Assembly: GCF_012295575.1 (NCBI RefSeq)
Contig: NZ_CP051180.1
Span: forward strand, 682,001-746,000
Reading direction: 5' to 3'
Source: Ferrimonas lipolytica
GTDB lineage: Bacteria > Pseudomonadota > Gammaproteobacteria > Enterobacterales > Shewanellaceae
DNA: 64,000 nucleotides
Under the pieces are notes generated by a model that was given only the letters and a program-made list of their open reading frames with translations, did no database searches and was not told the DNA's origin. Below, piece after piece: positions 38,686 to 45,895 of the stretch (the first letter of the stretch is position 1; every line of letters starts with the position of its first letter). A program made the translations under genes and the position numbers.

Positions 38686-39177
38686 TTGAAGCGCATTCTT
38701 AAAGCCGCCCTGATGGGCGGTTTAATGTTGCTCTGTTACAGTGCTGCCGCTGTTGATCTTGGACAAAAGTTGAACCAATTCAGCTTGGAGGACCAGTTCG
38801 GTCAAGCTCATCTTGTCGACATCTCCTCAGCCACCTTGCTGTTTACCGATAGCCGTTCGGCGGGAGAGGTTGTCTCTGCGGTGATGCAGCAACTGCCTTT
38901 GGTTGAACAGCAACGGCTGACTTACGTGATCGACATCAGTGAGATGCCGTCGATGATTACGCGATTCTTTGCTCTTCCAAAGATGAAGAAGATGCCGTTT
39001 ATCATGCTGCTGGATAGGGATGGCGATGTTACTTCCAGCTTTCCCCGACGCGAAGACCAAGTGACGCTGATGTGTATCAGCAACGGCAAGCTAAGCGACC
39101 TACAGTTTTATCAGCAGCAACAGCAGCTCCAACAAGCACTGCTGCAGCCACAATGTGAGCGACTAGCGGCTAATTAA
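38686..39177 (+). CDS. Secreted protein with thioredoxin-like fold but no CxxC
   Basis: A 163-residue protein. TTG 38686 gives an intact signal peptide (MKRILKAALMGGLMLLCYSAAA), preceded by GGGTTAAG; ATG 38713 would truncate it. The body runs LGQKLNQFSLEDQFGQAH, then LLFTDSRSAGEVVSAVMQQL, then MKKMPFIMLLDRDGDV, a pattern reminiscent of AhpC/TSA or SCO-like thioredoxin folds (with a MPF cis-proline-like position). There are no redox cysteines at the usual place. Function unknown. It is coupled to gloC and its end overlaps the convergent glycerate kinase gene by 8 bp. Confidence 0.75.
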   Translation: MKRILKAALMGGLMLLCYSAAAVDLGQKLNQFSLEDQFGQAHLVDISSATLLFTDSRSAGEVVSAVMQQLPLVEQQRLTYVIDISEMPSMITRFFALPKMKKMPFIMLLDRDGDVTSSFPRREDQVTLMCISNGKLSDLQFYQQQQQLQQALLQPQCERLAAN

Positions 39178-40318
39178 ACTCGAGCTTTTGCGCCAGTGAC
39201 CAAACGCGTATGACGTTGGTTGCGGTTTGTTTTAGGTTTTCTGCAGCCCCTAATTTAACCAGTTCAAAACTCATCGGTGCCGGTACGCAGGCAAACATGG
39301 CATCAAGCCCGTGTTCGCTCAACACCTTGGCGTCCTCTTTTAAACTGCCGGCGATCGCAATAACAGGCAGGTTGAATTGCTTTGCTCGTTTTGCCACTCC
39401 AATCGGGGTTTTTCCGTGCACGCTTTGAGCATCAAGCCTACCTTCGCCAGTAATAACCAGATCGGCGTCGGCAAGGTAGCTATCCAGCGCAATGGCATCC
39501 AATACCAAGTCCACTCCAGGACGGAGCGTGGCTTTAAGGAAAGCGATAGCACCAGCACCCATTCCACCGGCAGCACCGGCGCCGGCGTTATTGATTACGT
39601 CTATATTTAGCTGTTGTTCAATGCAACGGCCAAAATGAGCCAAGGCGCTGTCGAGTTGCTGCACCATGGCCTCAGTAGCGCCTTTTTGTGGGCCAAAAAT
39701 GGCCGAGGCACCGGTAGCTCCGCACAACGGATTATCAACGTCGCACGCCACCTGGATATCGATCTGTTGTAAACGCTTATCGATACCGCTTAAATCGATG
39801 CTCGACAGGGCAGCCAAAGCAGCACCACCAGAGCTAATATGATTACCATCAGCATCCAATAGCTTGGCACCTAGGGCTTTTACCATACCGGCTCCGCCGT
39901 CATTGGTGGCGCTGCCACCTAGCCCAAGTAACAGCGTATCGATACCACAGTCCAATGCAGCCTTGATGAGTTCGCCGGTACCAAAGCTACAGGTATTGAG
40001 AGGGTTGCGTTGCTCCGGTGCTACCAGGTGTAACCCAGACGCTTCTGCCATCTCCACCACTGCAGTCTTGCCATCGCCTAATAGCGCAAACTTGGCTTGA
40101 TTTGGGCGGCCAAGCGGGTCACAGGCAGTAATCTCAATAAAGCGTCCGCCGGTGGCATCAACCAAGGTTTGAGTTGTGCCTTCACCACCATCGGCTGCCG
40201 GCAGTTTAACCACTTTGGCAGTTGGCATAGCAGCAAGGATCCCTGCTTCAATTTGGGTAGCCGCTTCCATCGCGGTTAAGCTCTCTTTAAATGAATCTGG
40301 GGCAACGACGATCTTCAC
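39170..40318 (-). CDS. Glycerate kinase (GarK/GlxK family)
   Basis: Phosphorylates D-glycerate, probably to 2-phosphoglycerate as in GarK-type enzymes. It has 382 residues, the usual length. MKIVVAPDSFKESLTAMEAA is the classic N-terminus. LPAADGGEGTTQTLVDATGG (about 40-59), GLGGSATNDGGAGMVKALGA (about 130-150) and VITGEGRLDAQSVHGKTPIG near 285 are family signatures. No sugar-acid catabolic genes are adjacent, so its pathway here is open. Confidence 0.95.
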   Translation of the reverse strand: MKIVVAPDSFKESLTAMEAATQIEAGILAAMPTAKVVKLPAADGGEGTTQTLVDATGGRFIEITACDPLGRPNQAKFALLGDGKTAVVEMAEASGLHLVAPEQRNPLNTCSFGTGELIKAALDCGIDTLLLGLGGSATNDGGAGMVKALGAKLLDADGNHISSGGAALAALSSIDLSGIDKRLQQIDIQVACDVDNPLCGATGASAIFGPQKGATEAMVQQLDSALAHFGRCIEQQLNIDVINNAGAGAAGGMGAGAIAFLKATLRPGVDLVLDAIALDSYLADADLVITGEGRLDAQSVHGKTPIGVAKRAKQFNLPVIAIAGSLKEDAKVLSEHGLDAMFACVPAPMSFELVKLGAAENLKQTATNVIRVWSLAQKLEFN

Positions 40319-40468
40319 GGCTTTCTCCGATACACAGTTTATGGGCGCTATTATTGTGATTATATAGGGAGTTTCCTCTTAACCAGTTCACAGTTGTGGC
40401 GGTTAGATTGTGATTATTTGATATTTTTTGTGTATGGCTACGCCAGTTGCTTTTAAAGCATACAAAAA

Positions 40469-40727
40469 GGCTGTGTACCAATTAAGTGTTGTTCTTTCTA
40501 ATACAGTTAAAGCACCGGCTCGACGAGCGCCGATACAAGGGGTTAAGCACTACCGCCGTTGACATTCTGCCGCTTTGGACTGCGACCTAAGGCAAGGGGG
40601 GATTCCAAAGGGGCGAAGCTCCCCGCTAATGCATACAAGAATGACCGCGACATCCTCCCCCAAAAGCACCGAAATCGGTGAAGCCGAAGGCTTAAGATAA
40701 ACTTCAACAGCTAAGTACGACACAGCC
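40469..40727 (+). mobile_element. MITE-like element, copy 4
   Basis: A 259-bp copy with well-kept ends: GGCTGTGTACCAATTAAGTG on the left, and ACACAGCC on the right. It is flanked by a perfect 8-bp direct repeat TACAAAAA (40461-40468 and 40728-40735). Folding one end onto the other gives matches at GGCTGTGT, TTA and TGTTG within the first 26 bp. It sits in the A tract distal to the mtrB terminator. Confidence 0.92.
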
Positions 40728-40730
40728 TAC

Positions 40731-40756
40731 AAAAAAGCCCACCAAAAGGTGGGCTT
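40731..40756 (-). terminator. Terminator of the mtr cluster
   Basis: Arms AAGCCCACC (40735-40743) and GGTGGGCTT (40748-40756) with loop AAAA. The A6 run becomes the T tract on the minus strand. It lies 17 bp past the mtrB stop. Confidence 0.92.
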
Positions 40757-40773
40757 AGTAAAACTAACGCGAT

Positions 40774-42753
40774 TTACAAATCGTAGCTGAAGCTCAGCAT
40801 GATTAGGTGTGCGTTGTAGTTGTGGTCAAGATTGCCAAGAGTGACTAAGTTGTCCACTTCATACGGGTCTACATTGCCGTAATCGGTCTCTTCGAAGCGT
40901 TCGTACTGGTAGTCAAGGCGTACTGCCATACCGGTGCGGATTTCAACTTCGGTAAACAGGTTAACGCTGTGGCTAGTAGCAAAGTAGTCATCGTAAGGTA
41001 CGGTTACACCTTGCTTCATTACGGTGTCGCTGGTCGAGTCCGCGTAGAGGTAATCAACACCTACTACGGTGTTTTCTAGCAGCTGGTAATCAGCACCGAA
41101 ACCAAGGTGAACAAACTCATCTTCAACGTCGGTAAACCAGTTAGCTGAACCACTGCCGCCACTGCTACCTTGTTGCTCGGTGTTGATCCACTGCTGGCCA
41201 CCGTAAACGTGTAGATTCGCCTTACCGATTTGGTAGCTTAGTCCCAAATCGAAGCCGTAATCTTCACCTTCGGTTAAACCAATATCGGTGTTGTCGTAAT
41301 CGTCTAATGCCCAGTAGCCATTAAAGTCGATTGCGAGGTTGTCCAACGGAGTGTGGGTAACCTCAAGCTTCGCTTCGGTACGGTCACGATCGGCTAAGTT
41401 GTAACGACGCAGCAGGGTGTTGTCTTCGCTGGCGGTTAAGCGATCGGCATCGTACTCGGATAGGTCACGATGGCTGTAGCCACCTTTAACTGCGATATCC
41501 CACTTGTCGAAAGCAGTAACACGAAGTTTGATGGTGCCGGCGTGATCCTGAGTTTCCTCTTCATCCCAACCTTCGGCAGTACGTTGCTTCTGCTGGTACT
41601 CATATTTACCGTCTACACGATAGCCAGAGGCGATACGGTAGCTAGCACCCAAATCCAGATCGGTTTTGGTGGTGTCAAGCAGTGTTACCTCTTCCAGCTC
41701 ACCACTGATTGGATCAACGGTGAAATCGGTACCGGCTAAGATCGATGACTTGTTGTCACGATCTGAGTAGTCAACACCTGCAGTTAAGCGCAAACGGTTA
41801 GTAGCAAGGGTAGTGAACTTGATGTTGGCATCAATGGTTTCTACCTTGCCGTCAAACGCTGCAACGCTGGTGCTGGAGATGGTGTTGGAGTCTTGGTTCA
41901 TCTCACCAGAAACGAAACGGGCAGAGATGTTACTGCGACCGAACTGATAAGCGCCATTGGCGATGATCTGGTACGCGTCATTGCTTGGCTCGTACGCTAG
42001 TGCGTCTTGGTAGCCATTGAAGTCAATTGCCGCGCCCTGATTGTTGTCGAACTCAGAGTATACGTAACCAACGCCAGCAAACCAGTTAGCGCCCACTAAA
42101 CGAGCACCGGCTTCCCAGCGATCGGTAGTGGTATCGACTGCCTGAACGATATTGGTTGCGGTTAAGCCACCAATTGAAGCAGAACGGTTACCGGTTTTGT
42201 CTTCACGACGGAAATTAGCGTAGGTTTCAACCATGCCAATCTCAGCGTCAAGAGCAAAGCCGTAGCGTTCGCGCTCCAGTTTTAGGTCTTGGTCTACCAA
42301 CTCTCCGGTTGCGGTGAGGCTGTCACCACTGGTTACGTATTGGCTTTGTGCGGTGCCTTTGTAACTGGTGTAAGTTGCATAATCGGCTTGCAATACTGCA
42401 ACGCCCATTTTACCCGCAGACATGGATGCAGTGCTGTTTTCACGGCCCAAGTTATCCATCTTCAGGGTGGCTTGGTGGCCAGCTCGACGATAGGTCAGAT
42501 CAGCGTTGACACCATAAATCGCGCCATCTTCGTCGCCCATAAAGGCGTTGTTGGCGTGAATGTCGTTGGAATCAACAGTACCAGCGCTAATACCAACGCT
42601 GCCACTGGCGCCGTCGGTGGTGACACAGCGCTTACATTGCCACTTATCCAAGTTCACTTTATCGGTATTGGCGTTGGCCAAACCATAGTTCGCCATCGCG
42701 CTGCCAGACATGCTTACCAGCGCTAAGGTGATTAGATTCAAATGCAGTTTCAT
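40774..42753 (-). CDS. mtrB: MtrB/PioB-type decaheme-associated outer-membrane beta-barrel
   Basis: An outer-membrane barrel that sheathes MtrA and lets electrons cross to surface cytochromes. It has 659 residues (S. oneidensis MtrB is about 700). The signal peptide is MKLHLNLITLALVSMSGSAMA. The CxxC of mature MtrB, WQCKRC with C40 and C43, is present; this motif is a hallmark of MtrB proteins from metal reducers. The rest is a series of alternating beta-strands, ending LIMLSFSYDL. It starts 12 bp after mtrA, so they are translated as a pair. Confidence 0.95.
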   Translation of the reverse strand: MKLHLNLITLALVSMSGSAMANYGLANANTDKVNLDKWQCKRCVTTDGASGSVGISAGTVDSNDIHANNAFMGDEDGAIYGVNADLTYRRAGHQATLKMDNLGRENSTASMSAGKMGVAVLQADYATYTSYKGTAQSQYVTSGDSLTATGELVDQDLKLERERYGFALDAEIGMVETYANFRREDKTGNRSASIGGLTATNIVQAVDTTTDRWEAGARLVGANWFAGVGYVYSEFDNNQGAAIDFNGYQDALAYEPSNDAYQIIANGAYQFGRSNISARFVSGEMNQDSNTISSTSVAAFDGKVETIDANIKFTTLATNRLRLTAGVDYSDRDNKSSILAGTDFTVDPISGELEEVTLLDTTKTDLDLGASYRIASGYRVDGKYEYQQKQRTAEGWDEEETQDHAGTIKLRVTAFDKWDIAVKGGYSHRDLSEYDADRLTASEDNTLLRRYNLADRDRTEAKLEVTHTPLDNLAIDFNGYWALDDYDNTDIGLTEGEDYGFDLGLSYQIGKANLHVYGGQQWINTEQQGSSGGSGSANWFTDVEDEFVHLGFGADYQLLENTVVGVDYLYADSTSDTVMKQGVTVPYDDYFATSHSVNLFTEVEIRTGMAVRLDYQYERFEETDYGNVDPYEVDNLVTLGNLDHNYNAHLIMLSFSYDL

Positions 42754-42765
42754 TGCGGTACTCCC

Positions 42766-43719
42766 TTAGCGCATCAACGCAGAGCCATTCGGGTGGTTAG
42801 ACCCGTGGATCTGATTGTGACAGTTCAAACAGCTCTTACCTGCAGTCATCACATCGCTACCTGAGTTAAACGCAGGGTTACCGTTGTGAGCGCTAGAGTG
42901 ACAGCTTTGACACAGTTGCGGTGCACGACGAGTCAACATGTCTTTGTTAACGCTGCCGTGAACGTTGTGACAAGCGCTACAGTCTTCAACCACTGGCTCG
43001 TGTTCAAACAGGAAAGGACCGCGTTTTTCAGCATGACACTCGTAACAGTTTTCGTTGATGCTGGTGCTGTTAAGCGCCGCTTCAGACATAGAACCGTGGG
43101 CGTTGTGACAGCTAGAACAGGTCATGCCACCCCAGTCCATTGGGTGAGCACTGCGCTTAGCCATATCCGCTTTTTGACGGGTGTGACAGTTGCTGCAGGT
43201 TTCAACCTCAGTGGCAGGTTCCATGATTGGGTCTTTGGCTGCGTGCACTTGGTGACAATCAGCACAATCCAACTCTTCTAGGTTGTGAGTCGAGCTATGC
43301 CACGCCATGCGCTCTTCGTCTTGGTGACAAGAGAGACATACGCTGTTTTGTTTTTCTGAGCTAAGTGGAGAACCTTCGCCAAAGGCGATCATTGGCTCTT
43401 TACCACCTTTGTTGTGCTTGCCCATTGGCCCGTGACAGGCTTCACATTGCAGACCAGCCATAGGGCTGTCTTTGTGATCCATACGGCCATGAACACCATC
43501 AAATAAGGCCATCACCTTGTCTGACTTTTTGTGACACATCAGACAGTTGTCAGCGCCTTTCTTAGAGTATTTGCCTTCGGCAAACTTCTGATCCAATACC
43601 GCTTCAAACTCGGCTGAATCCATGTGTGCCCATTTGCCTGCAGCCATTGCTGGCGAGGTGCAAGTTAGGGCCAACAGGGCTCCACCAAGCACTGTGGCAA
43701 TAAGTTGTTTTGCGTGCAT
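42766..43719 (-). CDS. mtrA: Periplasmic decaheme c-type cytochrome, MtrA/DmsE family
   Basis: A 317-residue exported cytochrome with signal peptide ending TSPAMA. I count ten CxxCH motifs: CLMCH, CEACH, CLSCH, CADCH, CSNCH, CSSCH, CYECH, CSACH, CQSCH and CLNCH. They form two pentahaem halves, as in MtrA. It is the wire inside the MtrB barrel, carrying electrons from periplasmic carriers to the surface. MtrA, MtrD and DmsE are close paralogues; pairing with MtrB and MtrC/OmcA-type genes favours an MtrA role over DMSO reduction. Confidence 0.95.
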   Translation of the reverse strand: MHAKQLIATVLGGALLALTCTSPAMAAGKWAHMDSAEFEAVLDQKFAEGKYSKKGADNCLMCHKKSDKVMALFDGVHGRMDHKDSPMAGLQCEACHGPMGKHNKGGKEPMIAFGEGSPLSSEKQNSVCLSCHQDEERMAWHSSTHNLEELDCADCHQVHAAKDPIMEPATEVETCSNCHTRQKADMAKRSAHPMDWGGMTCSSCHNAHGSMSEAALNSTSINENCYECHAEKRGPFLFEHEPVVEDCSACHNVHGSVNKDMLTRRAPQLCQSCHSSAHNGNPAFNSGSDVMTAGKSCLNCHNQIHGSNHPNGSALMR

Positions 43720-43747
43720 AAAGCGATTTCCTTATATGCATTAAATA

Positions 43748-43766
43748 GGGGAGGGCGAGCCTCCCC
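43748..43766 (-). other. Intercistronic stem-loop between mtrC and mtrA
   Basis: Arms GGGGAGG and CCTCCCC with a 5-base loop, in the 57-bp gap. It could stabilise a processed mtrC transcript or tune mtrA expression. Confidence 0.45.
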
Positions 43767-43776
43767 GCAGGCTTGG

Positions 43777-45732
43777 TTAGAACTTCACACCGTGCTGTTC
43801 AGTTAGCGCATCAGCAGCGTGACAGTTGCTACAGGTCTCGATAGCTTGGTTTGCTTCCGCTTCAGTACCGTTGATAACGGCACCACCAGCAAGCTTCATG
43901 TGCTCGATGGTGATTTCGTCGTCAAAACCGTGACAAGAGGCACAAGTTGCCGCCCAAGGGGTTGAGAACTGAGCTGTCTCTGCTGAGTAGAATGAGCCAG
44001 TAGCCATCGCCGTTTTATCTTCGAACGAGTCGGTGTTGAATCCGGTATGACACTTGGTGCAATCACCTGCAACAATTGGATCTGCTACGTCAGAGCTGTG
44101 GGCGCTGTGTAGTTTCATCTCCAATGCGCCTTGGTTAGCGCCATACGCGTAGGTACCGTAGGTGTTGTGACAAGCGGCACAGTCACCAACCTGCATATTG
44201 TCGTTGAAGGTGTAACCAGAGTGGTGGCTATCTTCTACGCCGGAGTTATGCACTTGGAAGTTGTCGCCATGACAGTTGAAACAGGTGGAGCTATCGATTG
44301 AATCGTAGTGACGGTTGTTGATGGTCACTCCTTCAATCGCAACGGTACCTGCCGCGCTGTCGATAGATACGTAATCTGCTTCTTCTGAACATGGAGCAAA
44401 ATCGCCATCTTCAGCACAGAAACGTAAACCAGCAATAACCAATGCGCTTTCAGTAGCGGCATCACCAGCAAGCAGGTCATCAAAGACAACTACTAGGTTA
44501 CCATCGACGATGGTTGCAGCAATCTCGTCACCACGAAGAACCGCTTTAGCCTTCTCACCGTAGTTCAGTTGGGTTGCTTGCGGATTGATGTTGCCAATTA
44601 CTTCAAGGAAGTCGAGCGAGTCGGCGTAGTTAGCAGCATCAACGGCGGTGCCGTTGGCGTCAACCAAACCGATGGTGGCAGTAACTGCGCCATCAACACT
44701 GGCAGTCAGGGTCATGGTGGTTGCTAGTGCATCAGCTACTTTGTCAGCGTTGAGGTAGTCACCAATATGGTATTCCTCAATCTGGCTCGGAGTGTGACAA
44801 GCGGAACAGGTGCTGTTGCTTTGTTCTTCTAGGTGACGACTGTAGATGGTGTTCTTATCTGCATCGTAACCGTCGTTGTGACAAGCAGAACAGGTTTCCT
44901 TAGTCGGAACGCGATTCCAGTTACCTGACTCTGCAAGCTCTTCAGTCACAATGTGACAAGCTTGACAGTTGTTGCCGATAAGGGCTTCGGCAGCAACGCC
45001 GTCGTAGATTTCACCGTTCTTGTCTTCCAATGATTGATCATCATTGTGGATGAAGTGCACTAAGTGCTGGAAGCTTGAACGTTCACCCGCCATACGAGTT
45101 TCGTTGTGACAGTTAATGCAAGTTTCAACTTCTTGATACTTACTGTGGCGACGGGTTAACGCTTCCCCTTCGGTGTGACAGGCTGCACAGCTATCGTGGG
45201 ACACTACGTCTTTGGTGTACAGCGCCGGGTTACCAGCGTGATCAACGTCGTAAGAAAGCTCGTTGTGTGGTACTTCGGTGGTGCCATCAGCCAAGGTGCC
45301 AGCTTCAGAAACAACGTTGTAGCGCTGGGTTAGCGCGGCGTTTTGCTCTAGCTCGGCAAAGGTGAAGGTGTAATAGCCGTTGCCTTGATCAACTACAGCA
45401 CTGTTGTTGCCGTTGCTTTTCCAGCGAGCAGAACTGCCAGATTCGGCGTAACCCATTGGGTAGAGTTCGTATTGCTTCACTTCGATATCGGTTAAACCAA
45501 CCACAGATTCATCATCTTGGTTAGTGGCCAATACGGTTACCTGAGGCTGACCATCAACTTGCTGTACGTCAGTTACCGCAAGGTTTAGATCGGTAATGGT
45601 CATTGCTGGCTCGCCACCAGGGCGGCCAGGTTCGCCTGAGTTACCGTCGCTACCGTCGCTACAGCCTGTCAGAGCTGCGGCTACCAATGCTGCTAAAGCA
45701 GTTAGGCGCATGTGTGATTTTTGTGTTGTCAT
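43777..45732 (-). CDS. mtrC: Surface decaheme cytochrome, OmcA/MtrC family (MtrC-like)
   Basis: A 651-residue outer-membrane lipoprotein (S. oneidensis MtrC is 671). ATG 45732 follows AGGGA; the longer frame adds 38 residues upstream of the signal. The lipobox is LTGC, followed by a collagen-like Gly-rich tether (SDGSDGNSGEPGRPGGEP). Ten CxxCH motifs are present: CAACH, CINCH, CQACH, CSACH, CSACH, CFNCH, CAACH, CTKCH, CASCH and CSNCH, five in each half. A CX8C pair (CAEDGDFAPC) in the domain between the haem groups matches the conserved disulfide of MtrC. It reduces extracellular metals or shuttles; operon position next to mtrA fits. Confidence 0.93.
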   Translation of the reverse strand: MTTQKSHMRLTALAALVAAALTGCSDGSDGNSGEPGRPGGEPAMTITDLNLAVTDVQQVDGQPQVTVLATNQDDESVVGLTDIEVKQYELYPMGYAESGSSARWKSNGNNSAVVDQGNGYYTFTFAELEQNAALTQRYNVVSEAGTLADGTTEVPHNELSYDVDHAGNPALYTKDVVSHDSCAACHTEGEALTRRHSKYQEVETCINCHNETRMAGERSSFQHLVHFIHNDDQSLEDKNGEIYDGVAAEALIGNNCQACHIVTEELAESGNWNRVPTKETCSACHNDGYDADKNTIYSRHLEEQSNSTCSACHTPSQIEEYHIGDYLNADKVADALATTMTLTASVDGAVTATIGLVDANGTAVDAANYADSLDFLEVIGNINPQATQLNYGEKAKAVLRGDEIAATIVDGNLVVVFDDLLAGDAATESALVIAGLRFCAEDGDFAPCSEEADYVSIDSAAGTVAIEGVTINNRHYDSIDSSTCFNCHGDNFQVHNSGVEDSHHSGYTFNDNMQVGDCAACHNTYGTYAYGANQGALEMKLHSAHSSDVADPIVAGDCTKCHTGFNTDSFEDKTAMATGSFYSAETAQFSTPWAATCASCHGFDDEITIEHMKLAGGAVINGTEAEANQAIETCSNCHAADALTEQHGVKF

Positions 45733-45858
45733 TATATTTATTCCCTGCAACAAGAATATTTGGACTCGAGGCGGTTCAATAAAGAGCGAATAACGCTGAG
45801 GACTTAATTGAACGCTTCGAGCTAAAAAGTCGGCTACTGCCGACAAAATTTAGTAAAG

Positions 45859-45885
45859 CCGAAGCGGCTAAAATGGCCGCTTCGG
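45859..45885 (-). terminator. Strong hairpin between omcA-like gene and mtrC
   Basis: Perfect 10-bp arms CCGAAGCGGC and GCCGCTTCGG with a 7-base loop, 10 bp past the upstream gene's stop; the tail on the minus strand is only moderately T-rich. It probably gives partial termination or a processing boundary. Confidence 0.65.
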
Positions 45886-45895
45886 TTATCGCCTC

